In this document: one piece after another, positions 23,301 through 34,013 of the stretch
Numbering within the stretch: the stretch's first letter is position 1
Layout: every line of letters starts with the position of its first letter
NCBI GenBank assembly: GCA_037783415.1
Contig: JAZGTN010000012.1
Span: 806,001-870,000 of the forward strand
Reading direction: 5' to 3'
DNA: 64,000 nt
Origin: Leptasterias polaris
Taxonomy: Eukaryota; Echinodermata; Asteroidea; Forcipulatida; Asteriidae
Notes under the pieces: model-generated
Seen by the model: the letters and a program-made list of their open reading frames with translations, nothing else
What the model was told of the DNA's origin: nothing
Database searches by the model: none
Made by a program: the position numbers and the translations under genes

Positions 23301-26300
23301 AGGTCAGCCCTTGTACCCAATGAAATTTTCCTACTTTTTTCCAAGGGCCAAGTACCATGCCTGTTATACAGAGATAATTTCTTGGTCGTTTTGGGGTATA
23401 CATTGTGATGAAAAACACTAAATGTGTTTATGAACAATTTTGCAAACCTATTTTAAACAAGTGTGGTGATGATAAAAAGGTCTATTGAATCTGATTATAA
23501 TTAAAGGTTCCCCATTGACTTATTCATCCCCATCATCATCTGATATCAGTTCGGCATCATCTTCCGAAGCTTCATTTTGTTCATCCTCGTCAGATAATTC
23601 ACCTCCTTCCTCATCGTTTTCAAGTAGTTCATCTTCTTGATCAGATTCCCCCTCCTCCACTTCTGTATCATCCTCTTCCTCTTCAGAACCTCCATCCTTG
23701 TCTTGTCCTGCAAGATCTTCATCACTGTCATCATCTAAATTATCATTGTCTTGTTCATCAAGTTCCTCATCTGAATCTTCTTCCTCATCATCGCAATCTC
23801 TGTCCATATTCTCAGCTGTGTCATCCCCCTCTATTTCTTGTCCTGAAAAGTCCTTATTAACGTCTTCATCCGAATCATTTGAAACTTCATCGAATTCCTC
23901 TTCCTGCTCATCTGCATCTTCCTCTTTATCTTCAGCTGCATCAAACTCTTCATCTTTATCCTCTTCTTCTAGTCCCCCAAGTTCTGCCTCCTCCTCGTCC
24001 TCAAACTCACATACCATCTCATCTTCCTGGAGATCCTTTGATATTTTTTTCCCCTTGGATGTATTATTGTCCACATCCTTATCAGACTTTGGTTCCTCGG
24101 ACTTTGGTTCCTCGGACTTTGGTTCCTCGGACTTTGGTTTCTCGTACTTTGGTTTCTCGTACTTTGGTTTCTCGTACTTTGGTTTCTCGTACTTTGGTTC
24201 CTCAGACTTTGGTTCCTCGGACTTTGGTTCCCCGGACTTTGGTTCCTCAGACTTTAGTTCCTCAGACTTTAGTTCCTCAGACTTAAGTTCCTCAGTCTTT
24301 AATTCCTCGGATGTTGTTTCCTCAAGTCTTATCTCTTGGACATTACTCTCGTCAACTGTCATTCTTACTGCTTTGACACTGGGTGAATCCTTAAGGGGTT
24401 CATTCTTAGAGATCTTCTTTGTGCTTGGAGGTAAACCAATAAGAGCATTCAAGGCTGCATCTGATCGTAATCCCTTTCGCTTCTCAAGGAGTTTATCTGT
24501 GAACAAAGTAACACAAACATTCAGAGACAAACACAAAAATGCACAGTTGTTGAATTAATTGGTAATCAACAAAGATGTTCATAAAATTAAAAGCAACTTT
24601 CAGAAATAATACTTTAATTTAGAATGTGTCATCATGAGTATAGATGCATGTTGATCATGTGTGCATTTGTTATGGTTATGCTTATAAACAGATGGTTGAT
24701 ATTGAATGTTACTTTAACTGTTACCAATGTCCTCTTACCCATCATTTCAACACTCATGTACAAGTGTACTGGTCTTGTACTCTGTGTATCACCATGACCA
24801 AGTGTGGGAAAACAGTTATCATTCCTTTCAAGCGAAACCTCATCGTCCCTTGGGCTGAAATCCCAGGTGAAATTCTGGCGGTGAGAAGCAGTCCGTTGTC
24901 CAAGCCTTGAGGTCTTGAAGAGTTCAAAGGTTGACCACTTATGAGGATCTTTTGTGTAGATACTCTTTTTGGAGCTTTTCCTGCTCATTTTGGACTGAGA
25001 AAGGGAGGGTAGGGATTGAGTTGCACGATACTGAATCGATGGCATGAAAAGTTGTTTGTCAATTTTCTCTGAAAGGTGATTGGAGTAACTGTTGCTATGG
25101 TGATTTTGTTGTCTGGTGTGGTTTCCATTGAGATGTATCCTTGGCAGGGATTGAGATTGTAGAGATGGGGGCGGGGTGGTTGTACAGCGGAGTCTCTGGG
25201 ATATCTCCACCTGATGGAAAGAGTCTACACTGGGATGTGATTTCCTTGGTTTGCTCCTTGTTAGTGAAGGCATCGTTCTGGTATTGTTTTTGGTCATGTT
25301 GGCAGAGGTATGTGGCTGAGATTTGAATCTCTTGCCGTGCTTGTAGTCACTGAAGAGGGACACCACTGTGCTTTCCATCAAGATCACTCAATCAAATCTG
25401 CAGTATAACAAAGATGGTAATTGTTATCATATTGCACTGACAAGAAGAATGCCATCTGCGGCAGGTATTTTGTAATAAGGACTCAATAGTGATTTACAAC
25501 TGTTTTTTGAATGACTACACAGACAACAAAGTTACCATTCTCATGCACACAACATTCTTTTAGCTGTTCAATTTTGATAGGGATATCAAGTTATACCCAC
25601 TTCAAATCACTTATCAATTTTTATATATATTTGATTTACTATGGAGGGCAGGAGCACAGAGGCCACTGAGACCATTCCCTCTCTTGCCCTATTCCTAACC
25701 TTTGAGCCTTTAATTCTCTGCAGTGTCCTGATCCGATTAAATCAGCCCAATTTTTGGACTGTGTATCAGTAGTAATGCTGTTTATTCATAACCCATTTGT
25801 GTTGGTTACAACACACCACGCGACCTTAAAATGACCTTTGTGAAAGTTCAAGTTGTGACAGGGCACTGCTAGGGTTGAACCAAGTTCCCCAAGATATTTT
25901 TGAAAGTGCCTTTAAATGGGGGACTTGTCCTTGCCGTCTTATATGAAATTATAAAATTCAAGACCCTCAAGAGAAATAATTGCTAGCACAAATTATTATG
26001 CAAAGAAATGTCTGTATTATCAGTGAACAATTTCTTTGTAGGATAGCAAAATGCAATTCACAACATGTTCAGTCTAATTATTTTGCTATGCAAAATTGCT
26101 GGACAAAATCACTACCTGATTTTTAGATTGATTTATACTCTTAGCCAGTTACCTGTACTCCAGATTGAGGCATTTCAAACATGTTATGACATTTTTATTA
26201 ATCATTTTGTAATTTTAATCAACGCAGCTTATTCACAATATATGTCAAAAGACTTAAATCCCAAGCCGTTAGTTCTCTGCTCTTGACCAGAATGAAATCC

Positions 26301-29300
26301 TCACTTGATACCATTGGCCTACCTCAAGTCTGGGTTACGCAGTGTTTACTTAGTAGTGGATAGATACACAGAGAATATTCTGGTTGTATCATCCTCTCTG
26401 AAGATGAAATCAATAATGTACTTGTGCCAAATGAGCACACCAGACCAACATCAGCTGGCCACCCAATCACTGAGCATTGTAAACTGATTGTTCACGGAAT
26501 GTAAGCTGTTTGTATAGGGCAGGGGAAAAAATCAATGGAAATCTTAGCTAATTATTGATGATGTTCACCTGGTGGACTCGATGTAAAAGTAATTACTGAA
26601 TTCCTGCTTGCGATTATCATCCAACTACATCTCAAATGTCATTCTTTAGTGATTGTAAAACAAATATTGAAGAGGAAAAATTGCAAATTTTATTTGGAAT
26701 TTTCTCAAGAAATGACTTGTGTATAAGTACATCTGGGGCTGATTCCACAAAGAGTTAAGATTTTAACTGCGAGTCAATCTTAATTGCTAAGCAAGGTGTG
26801 ATTTCACTTTACAGATCACTATGGCTATAATAAAAACTCATCTTAGGGTAGAAACAAAATAAAAGTAAGTACCGGTACATTATACCCATTTTTGCAGAAA
26901 TTGTAAATATACTTAACTTATCAAAATATTTGTAAATGTGTAGAGAAGTTTACAGTTTTACTCAAAAATAGACACACATCATTGGGTTTTTGGGGAGAAA
27001 CAGACTTACTGATTAGGAAATATGTCTTCAAATAACAAAAAGGCATCACAGCTTATTGATACCCTCGTACACTTTAAGCTTAAAATTCAAAGATAACTTT
27101 CTCTTGATGAACCAATTTTTACTTCAGAATATGACAACAATGCAAGGAATTTCTTATATTCATGTGTAAATTTAGCATCAAATTTGTTGGAATTTAATGA
27201 GGGCAAAAACTAATTGAATGTGGTGAAGAGTTAATATTTATAAAGGGATTGAATTTCAAAGAAAATTGTCAGTAGACCACAGGACTTGTATCTCAGATTG
27301 GAAATACTTTTACAAGACTTGCTGAACTTTTGAGTGGAGATTTAGTTCGAAAACCTAACTAATAAATTAGCAAGTATGTGTTTTTGTTTTTTTGCTTACC
27401 AGCCAAAAGAAGAAATGTTATTTCTTATTGTAAAGGACAGGTCTGTTCTTATTTTGTGTACAAACCATACTTTCCCTTAAAAAGTTCTGTGACGCTTTAC
27501 AGAGAACAGAATCACCTCATTGAGTTGAAACAACCTACCTCAATCTGGAGTCATACAGTACCTTGCAATCGATCATCAGCCAGTAATCACTTGGGAAAAA
27601 CAAGACCCACATTTTAAGGCCATTTTGCATGAACCATGGAGCTATAAAAAAGAGAACTATGGAGTCTGGTTCATGCTCTATGCATGAGCTGTACTGAAGC
27701 TGCATGAGTTAAATGATCCACATTTAGCATTTTTAAGGCCATTTCCAGTTGTGTTAATGGTTTTCACCGACTAGCACAACTCCACATTCACCAGTCTGAG
27801 TCTATGGTCTAACTAATCAGGAGATACAACTACAATTATCCAGTAAAGAAGACATACCACTTCATTACCGGTAGTTGCATTTTCCAGTTCAAAAGGTTTG
27901 TTGTAACCTGTACACTTTGACAACAATCCAGTGTGCAGAGAGCTATTAACGATGATCACCCAGCAACTAGTCTCTCATTCAGTCAAAAGATCTTCCACAA
28001 CAGGCACTTAAAAAAGACTGTTACTAACTCTTCTGCCTCTCCTCACACTACACAAAGCTCTTCTCTTTTTATAGTGTCATCAAAACCCACTGGTCTCCTG
28101 CTTTCTTACTCTGTAACCACGCAATGATAAACCAGCCAAACTACATGTACATAGTTGTACTGAACACTGTACATTGTGCACTTGCCTTTCAGGTTGAGTG
28201 GATACCTTTATGGTCCACCTAACACAAGGAGAGTACCCACACCCACTTTTAGGGTGCCTTGGGGGTGCACCAAACAAGCTGGCTCAGCTCCTGCCCTGAT
28301 CCTATTGTAAGGTCACAGCACCCCAGGGCAGATTCGGATAGGTTTAGGTGTTTGTGTTGAAAGCTTAATGCTGTTGCATAGTTATTGCTAGTTGACATGG
28401 TTTCCAACATGAAGATTGAGTGAGTGAGTGTCAGGAGTTGTACTAGTGAGGTCCTACTAGTGACCCCAAAACTGTTCCAAATACACTGCAGACTCTTTAA
28501 TTGGTTTGTGTTGAATGATTTCAAGCAGCTTGGATTGTTATGTGTGTGTTTTTGTCTGTTTGTCATATTTATGTGGTTCTGAGGATTTTGAGTTCTCAGA
28601 TGAAAATGACACTGATGTGTTCGTTTTATATTACTCAAAAAATGGTGGTTTGTTCTTGTAAATGTTTATTTAATTTTCTGTCTGTGATGACCCTTACAAG
28701 CAATGTTCTCTGACATTTCTTTCCTCCATGCTCTGACCATAGAGCAGGTATTGAAATTAATTTTTTTTTTTTTTTCAATTGTTATGGTTTCTCCATATAT
28801 ATAAGTTATTAAGTACTTTTTAGATGCAACTCAAAATGACTTCCAGAACAGATACATGTAGAAGGGCCAAATTTCATAGAGCTGCCCAAACCATTTTTAC
28901 TTACTTACCCCAAAAAGGTTACCAGCCAAAAGGCCATGTCTAGGCACATTTGTGACTGGTTTCCTGCTAATTTTTGCTCTTCATAACTTTGTTTAGCAAC
29001 ATTTTCTGCTGGATCAGCTCTGTGAAATCAGGCTCGGAATAAGGGCACGGAGTGATGTCTACATGTTTAAAGACATAGATTGGCAGAAAATCAAAATTTG
29101 AGAATAAAAATTAAAAGGGCAGGAGAGAGAGAAGTACTGTACTTTCATTTAAAGTTATAAACAACAGGGAAACTGATTGGGTAAATAAAAAATAAAAAAT
29201 TGGGTTGAAATAAACAAATTGACTAGAGCGAGACTTGAACCTGTGACTGCCGGATTAACATGCCATCGCTCTACCTGCTGAGCTATCTAGCCCTATGTTG

Positions 29301-32300
29301 TCAGTCTCCCTATTTTGTCAATGTCTTTGTTCAGGGGTGCCAGTCTAAAGTCATTCGACCTGTAACTGCCATATAGCCAGGGATTACTCCCAAGTTTACA
29401 ATACTTTCTTTTTATCAAAGCTGAAGACTTAGACCACTCCTCACAGAAAGTGTGTACAACTCACTCACTCACTTATCTACCAGGACAGCATTGGTCCACT
29501 GCACTGACCTTCTGTGTACATATGAGTGAGGACAAAATTGATTGAATCAACATTAACTACAAAATTATCTTTTTCTTGATATCAGAGGTGCATACTGTGC
29601 AGCAGTAGCAGCTACAATCACCAATGTGGCTACACCTGATATGTTTGACGGCACTGCAGAATGGATAGCCAGGTAAGGTACTACCAAAAATAACAATAAA
29701 TGCATCATGCAAATAGGAAAAAAGGACAAAGGTTTTGTTTCTGAATGCATGCATTCAAGATAGGGTACATGTATTTCGCCCGACCTTTCACTTCTGTGGA
29801 CCCAATTCGAATCCTTCCTCAGACAGGAGCCTTCCAACTTTCGCAGACAGCACATCTTAACAGTCTCATTAATGATTGCTTTCTTTATTATTTTCTTGTG
29901 TATAGTTGTCAGACATATGAAGGAGGTTTTGCTGGTCAGCCTGCTATGGAGGCCCATGGAGGGTATGCATTCTGTAGTGTAGCAGCTCTGGTAATCCTTG
30001 GACATGAGAGACTGTGTGACACAGAAGCATTACTAGTAAGCATTATGTTGAAGTTACATCCAATTTGAGGGTTTACTTATGTCCAATCAAGTCATCGCAA
30101 CAGACATTATTTAAAATTAAACTCCCAAATGGCTTACTGCCTGTCTTGTATTTCAGTATCCACACATCTACACACTAGCATTATCAGGCCTGATGCTTCG
30201 TTTTAGTACGGGCAAGGTGTTTTCTTCATGGTAAAGGACATCTCTACGGGGAAATTGAAAATTGCACCAAGGCAATGACTAGGGGCAATGAAGGCAATCA
30301 CCTCCATTACTTTGGTGAAGTATCAGGCGTGCAATAGATCCTTCCCATGAAATATGCTAATTACATTCATGCATGCGTACAGACACAGGTTGGCAAGCAC
30401 CATAGAGATGTGCACTAAGCAGACACACAAACAGGTCTGCGTAACTCCACCATCAGCCCCAGCCCCATACAAAAATATGCGATGTTCCTTCATTTTGCCA
30501 ACCAAAGTGTTAGTGCCCACGCAGAATGTGTAATTTACATATTTCGTGGGAAGGGTCTATTACCTTAAGTTATCAAGACTTCTCCCATTGCAGAGATGGT
30601 TAAGCAACAGGCAGATGAAGTTTGAAGGAGGTTTCCAAGGGCGGACCAACAAGCTAGTGGACGGATGTTACTCTTTCTGGCAAGCTGGTACTTACCCACT
30701 CATACACAGCATACTAGGAGCACACAACGACCATGCACTCAGCCGAACGGAATGGATCTTTGACCAAAGTATGTGTTTACATTTATGTTTATGGCTTTGT
30801 ATCTTGATATTGCCACTAACCAATGTACAATCTCTGTAATAAATCTATAACCATAACATTTTATTCTTCTATTTCTATTTTGTGATTCTAATGCCTTCAG
30901 TTTTGTTTTTGTTTTGTTTTTTTAATTTGTTGGTAGTTGTTGTATGATGTGTGTATATATATTGTAATTTACTCTTTTTTATATTGTATTTTTGTTTTTG
31001 ATGTCAATGTGCACACAGACAATTTTTACCTGTAAATTTTTCACTGTTTACATGTACATTTTTACTTTTTATCTGTATGCTAACTTTTTACCTGCAAATT
31101 GTGATGTATTTAATAAATTGAACAGGATCCCCATTGACCATGACACAATGTATCACACTGACTGATGATTTAGTTTGTTGTTCCTTTTCAGTGGCATTGC
31201 AAGAGTACATTCTGTTATGCTGTCAGCACAAACATGGCGGGCTAATCGACAAACCTGGAAAGTAAGTGATCATTTTTGTTCATTTCAAACCACAAATGTT
31301 CAAAGACAAAAAATGTGCAGGAAGTTCTGCTGGAAAAGTTCATCGTAAAACACTGTAGATGAAAAGGGGAAATAATCCAGAATAGATGAACTAATCTGAA
31401 CAAAATATTTATTTATCTATTTGTTTCTGTTTGTGTGTTTGTTTTGTTTTGGGTTTTTTTTTGGCTTGTTTGGTTGGTTATTTTTTTTCTTTCAATAATA
31501 TGATGTAAATGTTTTCTTTGTTTTTCATAAATCTTGAGGCTGCAATGTGTAATTATCTCTTCTTTGTGGGGCCTCAGAAAGGTGCTGGTGGTTTGTTGTA
31601 AGCGTTCTTAAGTTTGCTGGCATGGGAAGAACTATTTTAAGGCCTTATTTATTAATTTTGGGTTGAAATTTTTTTTTTTTACTGGAGTGGGATTTGAACC
31701 TGCGATCTTCGGATTAATTGCCTGCGCCCTACCAACTGAGTTATTTAGCCCTAATTTTGGCGGTCTCCCTATTTTGTCAATATTTTTGTTCGAGGGTGTC
31801 AGTCAGAAGCCATTCAACCTGTAACTGCCATATAACCAGGAATCACCCCCATGGTTTTTTTTCATAGAACCTGGGAAGCGGCAGTAGAGGGTTCACCTTA
31901 TTATTTCAAATATCAATTAATAAACCACAAGGGAAGCTGACTGGGTAAAATGAAACCGCTCATCATTTGTCTTTGTTCAACCCAAAATTAATTAACAATT
32001 TACCCAGTCTGTTACCCTTGTGGTCTATTGCTTGCCTTATTTATTAAAATACATGTTCATAACCTGCAAAGTCCAATTATACAAACTTGATAATGTTTTG
32101 TTTTCTCAGAGCTCGTGATTTCTACCACACATGTTACTGCTTGAGCGGACTGTCTGTGGCTCAGCACTTTGCAGCCGGAAAACTTGCCAATAAATTAATA
32201 CTAGGACCCCCTGAAAATGAGCTGGTAAGTCTTGAGTCATTTCCAGAGTGAAGGAGACCTTGGGTCCTGTTGGAATGTGTGATGTATATTTTGCATGCAC

Positions 32301-33738
32301 TCTAGAAGTGGTAAACTGTGGTGCCCTTACCCTTACCCTTACGTATGGCAGTTATGGGGTTCTTCCATTGTTGTTCTATTATTGTTCTATTGGTCTGAAG
32401 AAAATCTCTGTGGCGTACCACTAGAACAACTTAGGAAAACCTTGTGGGGTAGCATTTGTTCTAGTGGTACCCCACAGAGGTTTTCCTCAGAAAAGGGAAT
32501 AATAGAACAACAATGGAAGCACCCCATAACTGCCATTATGTAGGGGTTTGTGTGTACACCACGGTTTGCAAAGAGAATTGTCGTTGCATGTTTATTGTTC
32601 AGTCATTGCCAGAAAACATTCTCCTCTTCATGGATTAATCAAAATGTAGTTGATTTCTTCTATTTTGGATTTGATTTTCTTTTTTGCTGTGTTTTCTTTT
32701 GTCTTGTTTTGCTCTGAGGAGCCTTTTCTTTGAACCAACCCCAAAACATGTATACAAACATGTCGATTATTCACATAGCATATGAGGATTGTTTGGTTAA
32801 GGAGGGGCAGAGGGGTTTATTTCCCCCAAATTTTACACAGACAAAAACACAAGTATCAATTTCTACTTCTGTTTGCTTTATTTGGCAATTGTTTACTTCT
32901 TGCTGTGCCAGGATTTTCCCCTCTGTTTTGAGCGAATTGGGAAGGACATTTGCACCCCCCCCCCCCCCCCCCCCCGGATCATACACCTATGATTCTTTGT
33001 ATTATTCTTGTGATTATTGTGACAGTACAACAATGTCATAGTTATGGGACATAGATCAACTTAAAATCTTCAAATATATAGGAAATGATGCATAATTGAT
33101 TGTGTTTCTACTTGGTTATTTATTGACAATAACTTGCTGTTGAATATGTTGTGTCTTTATCAATGTACAACATTTATGTATCTGACTATATGTATATAAT
33201 GCGTTTGTATTGTTGTGTTCTTTTTTAGAATTGACTTCTGTTTCTTCCCTGAGACTCTTTCAATACTACTTCCTTCTTTCTTAATTATTTAACATCAATT
33301 GTTAATGTTTTGCATAGGCCTATATTTATAGTTGTGTTTTAGGCGTGTTTTGGGTTTTGTAGTTCTTTTTTAACCACGAGATCGCCTTTTGTTTGCTTAA
33401 TTTACTTTTTAACTAGATTGTTTGCTTTATTTATTATGGTACATTATTCCAAGTTTGTATCTCCCTTTGATTTTAACATTTTAAGTTAATATTTTATCTG
33501 TTGCATTTTGAAGGTCATATTTTGTTGGACGACACTTCCTATTTTTTAGTATTATCCACAATGTAGTTTGCATTTAAAATGTGTAATTTTTGATTGTGAC
33601 ATTCTGATTCCGACATTCTGATTCCAATCCGTTTTGTTTTCCTCCCGACAGAAACAAAGTCATCCATTGTTCAACATCGGTCTGGAGCCGGCCTACCATG
33701 CCAATCAGTTCTTCTCTTCACTCTCAGTGCCAAAATGA
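14333..33738 (+). CDS. FNTB: protein farnesyltransferase subunit beta
   Basis: Beta subunit of the cytosolic zinc enzyme that attaches farnesyl to C-terminal CaaX cysteines (Ras, lamins), working with FNTA. Exons: 14333-14425, 17815-17894, 18696-18860, 20653-20702, 21103-21199, 22031-22114, 29586-29672, 29906-30035, 30594-30768, 31192-31261, 32110-32224, 33652-33738. All phases close: 410 residues, against 437 in human. Seen: LDASRPWLCYWILHSLHLLD, the prenyltransferase alpha-alpha repeats (CQHPEGGFGGGP, TPEGAFRMHDGGEVDVRGAY, FEGGFQGRTNKLVDGCYSFW), and the zinc ligands Asp285, Cys287 and His350 (human D297, C299, H362). The N-terminus is short and divergent (MASPRCVANPEGLEYQRYL) and the C-terminus ends soon after HANQFFSSLSVPK, so both tails are shorter than in human. 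Intron 6 (7.5 kb) hosts an antisense gene. Very secure. Confidence 0.97.
15160..15184. repeat. poly-T homopolymer
   Basis: About 25 uninterrupted T in FNTB intron 1; it could be the tail of a retroposed sequence on the minus strand, but no body is recognised. Confidence 0.85.
15855..16870. repeat. composite repeat block with inverted and direct arms, FNTB intron 1
   Basis: Inverted arms at about 16113-16232 (tccaaatcaccttcaatctg, then ttgaaaaagtt) and 16490-16610 (aactttttcaacagattgaa, then ggtgatttgga) flank about 260 bp. Outside them, 15855-15925 and 16797-16870 are direct copies of each other (agcgataaa, ccctayg, cggc, cagctaaat). No coding frame is preserved. Confidence 0.65.
17500..17715 (+). 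repeat. degenerate local duplication
   Basis: tcattgcaacgattattgca, then acaacc (about 17519) recurs as gcagtgatcattgcaacaac (about 17680). The two half-units are about 150 bp apart in FNTB intron 1. Confidence 0.45.
19088..19232. mobile_element. short inverted-repeat element (GGGAGACTTT family), copy 1
   Basis: Left end gggagactttttgtgac with taggtggcaacagacttacc; right end ggtaagtctgctgccaccta then aagtctccca. About 145 bp, MITE-like. Copy 2 is at 33878-34013, and a partial copy may start at 7181. Confidence 0.7.
19842..19985 (+). repeat. dispersed repeat, copy B
   Basis: Second copy of 13465-13615 in the same orientation, in FNTB intron 3. It runs straight into a 31-bp tandem array. Confidence 0.75.
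19981..20105 (+). repeat. 31-bp tandem repeat, four copies
   Basis: Units beginning gtacgtatgctttaatgtat, continuing aataactagtt, start at about 19983, 20014, 20045 and 20076. The copies are nearly identical, so the expansion is recent. Confidence 0.9.
20330..20640. repeat. repeat-derived sequence with ACGTTTCGATCA motif
   Basis: Contains repeated 'caccatgtaca' stretches and, on the minus strand, cctgaagacaaccagagt followed by tgatcgaaacgttgag. The 'CTGAnGA...CGAAAC' arrangement is common at ends of retroelements that carry degenerate hammerhead-like sequences. An open minus-strand frame at 20222-20662 has no recognisable domain. Confidence 0.35.
21240..21265. repeat. poly-C homopolymer
   Basis: About 26 uninterrupted C right after exon 5 of FNTB, in intron 5. 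Confidence 0.9.
21525..21700. repeat. palindromic GGGCCC-type dispersed repeat, copy 5
   Basis: Starts gggcccaatttcttattact and keeps internal ttgctaagta / gctaagcaacttta motifs; its right end is degraded. In FNTB intron 5. Confidence 0.6.
22317..22640 (+). mobile_element. tRNA-derived SINE
   Basis: The head resembles a class II tRNA (Leu/Ser-like): gttatggccgagtggtcaag (A box region), then gggtttgagtcctggttttg (B box region). The body follows with cacttgtgtccttaagcaag, ttgcttcgtccttc and cacgtaaaagaacccagtac, a pattern common in SINEs of invertebrate deuterostomes. The RNA polymerase III promoter would be internal. No A-rich tail of note. Sits in FNTB intron 6, outside the nested gene. Confidence 0.75.
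23520..25378 (-). CDS. nested antisense gene: acidic protein with KSEEP repeats, function unknown
   Basis: Lies wholly inside FNTB intron 6 on the opposite strand. Exon 1 is 25378-24739 (ATG at 25378), ending ATGATGG|GTAAGAGG; exon 2 is 24496-23520 after the acceptor ttcacag. Both junctions are phase 1 and join as GAT (Asp), giving 538 residues. Residues 1-213 are basic and rich in Ser/His/Gln, with KMSRKSSKKSIYTKDPHKWS. After KLLEKRKGLRSDAALNALIG comes about 14 pentapeptides (KSEEL, KSEEP, KYEKP) coded by a 15-bp minisatellite, then roughly 180 residues dominated by Asp/Glu, with SDEDV-type CK2-like sites, ending ISDDDGDE. No membrane segment and no enzyme fold; likely largely disordered. 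Acidic tails occur in nuclear chaperones and in glutamylated ciliary proteins, but I cannot assign a family. The serine-rich open frame on the plus strand is a shadow of this exon. Confidence 0.75.
24085..24305 (-). repeat. 15-bp coding minisatellite (KSEEP repeat)
   Basis: Tandem 15-bp units (aaagtccgaggaacc and variants) encode about 14 pentapeptides in exon 2 of the nested gene. A block of four KYEKP units sits between KSEEP blocks. Frame is kept in every unit. Confidence 0.9.
28864..29037. repeat. palindromic GGGCCC-type dispersed repeat, copy 6
   Basis: Starts gggccaaatttcatagagct and ends cagctctgtgaaatcaggct. Internal gttaccagccaaaaggcc. In FNTB intron 6. Confidence 0.7.
29160..29400 (-). 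mobile_element. tRNA-derived SINE, copy 1
   Basis: On the minus strand, gggctagatagctcagcagg then tagagcg (A box) and caggttcaagtctcgctcta (B box) form a tRNA-like head; the loop reads atgttaa, so an Asn-GTT-like ancestor is possible. Flanking sequence on both sides is shared with 31655-31850, so it is a SINE and not a functional tRNA gene. Confidence 0.7.
31655..31850 (-). mobile_element. tRNA-derived SINE, copy 2
   Basis: Minus strand: gggctaaataactcagttgg then tagggcgc, and gcaggttcaaatcccactcc. It shares tctccctattttgtcaat and cctgtaactgccatataacc with copy 1 at 29160-29400, about 2.5 kb upstream, in the same orientation. In FNTB intron 10. Confidence 0.7.
32313..32567. mobile_element. 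MITE/foldback element, FNTB intron 11
   Basis: Ends aaactgtggtgcccttaccc and caccacggttt are inverted. The inner arms are long: tggcagttatggggttcttc, then cattgttgttctattatt at 32346-32383, against the inverse at 32483-32537, and ctctgtggcgtaccactaga against tctagtggtaccccacagag. No coding capacity. Confidence 0.75.
32955..32975. repeat. poly-C homopolymer
   Basis: About 21 uninterrupted C in FNTB intron 11; the third long C run in the window. Confidence 0.9.
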
Positions 33739-33877
33739 ACTTATTACAGGAAAGGCATGAATTGGATGGAAAGAAAACGTATTATTCTGTTCATGTTTCT
33801 AACCTGTTTGGTTCAAATATGTAGGCAATCTCAGGAGCTAGCTTACAGTTGATGAATGGATGGTTGTTGTTATCCAA

Positions 33878-34013
33878 TGGGAGAATTTCTTGGACAGTAG
33901 GAGGCAGCATATGTCGCATATGCAGTAAATCCATTGTTCACGGAATGGTGCGCATGCTCAGTGGAAACTTACCCGGTATGTCTGCTGCCACCTAGTGTTC
34001 TAAAATCTCCATG
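33878..34013. mobile_element. short inverted-repeat element (GGGAGACTTT family), copy 2
   Basis: Shares cgcatgctcagtggaaactt, acctggtatgtctgctgcca-like sequence and 'cctagtgttctaaaatctcc' with 19088-19232. The left arm (ttggacagtaggaggcagca) is degraded. Lies in the likely FNTB 3' UTR. Confidence 0.65.

Noticed and set aside
23698..24558. 286-codon serine-rich open frame on the plus strand
   Set aside because: It is the complement of the Glu/Asp/Lys-rich coding exon of the nested gene (GAA/GAG read back as TTC/CTC); it has no splice or promoter support.
28249..28638. 129-codon minus-strand open frame in FNTB intron 6
   Set aside because: No recognised family and no convincing splice sites; not linked in phase with the nested acidic gene.
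29220..29300. Possible functional tRNA-Asn gene on the minus strand
   Set aside because: The flanks are shared with a second copy at 31655-31850 and the stems are imperfect, which fits a SINE.
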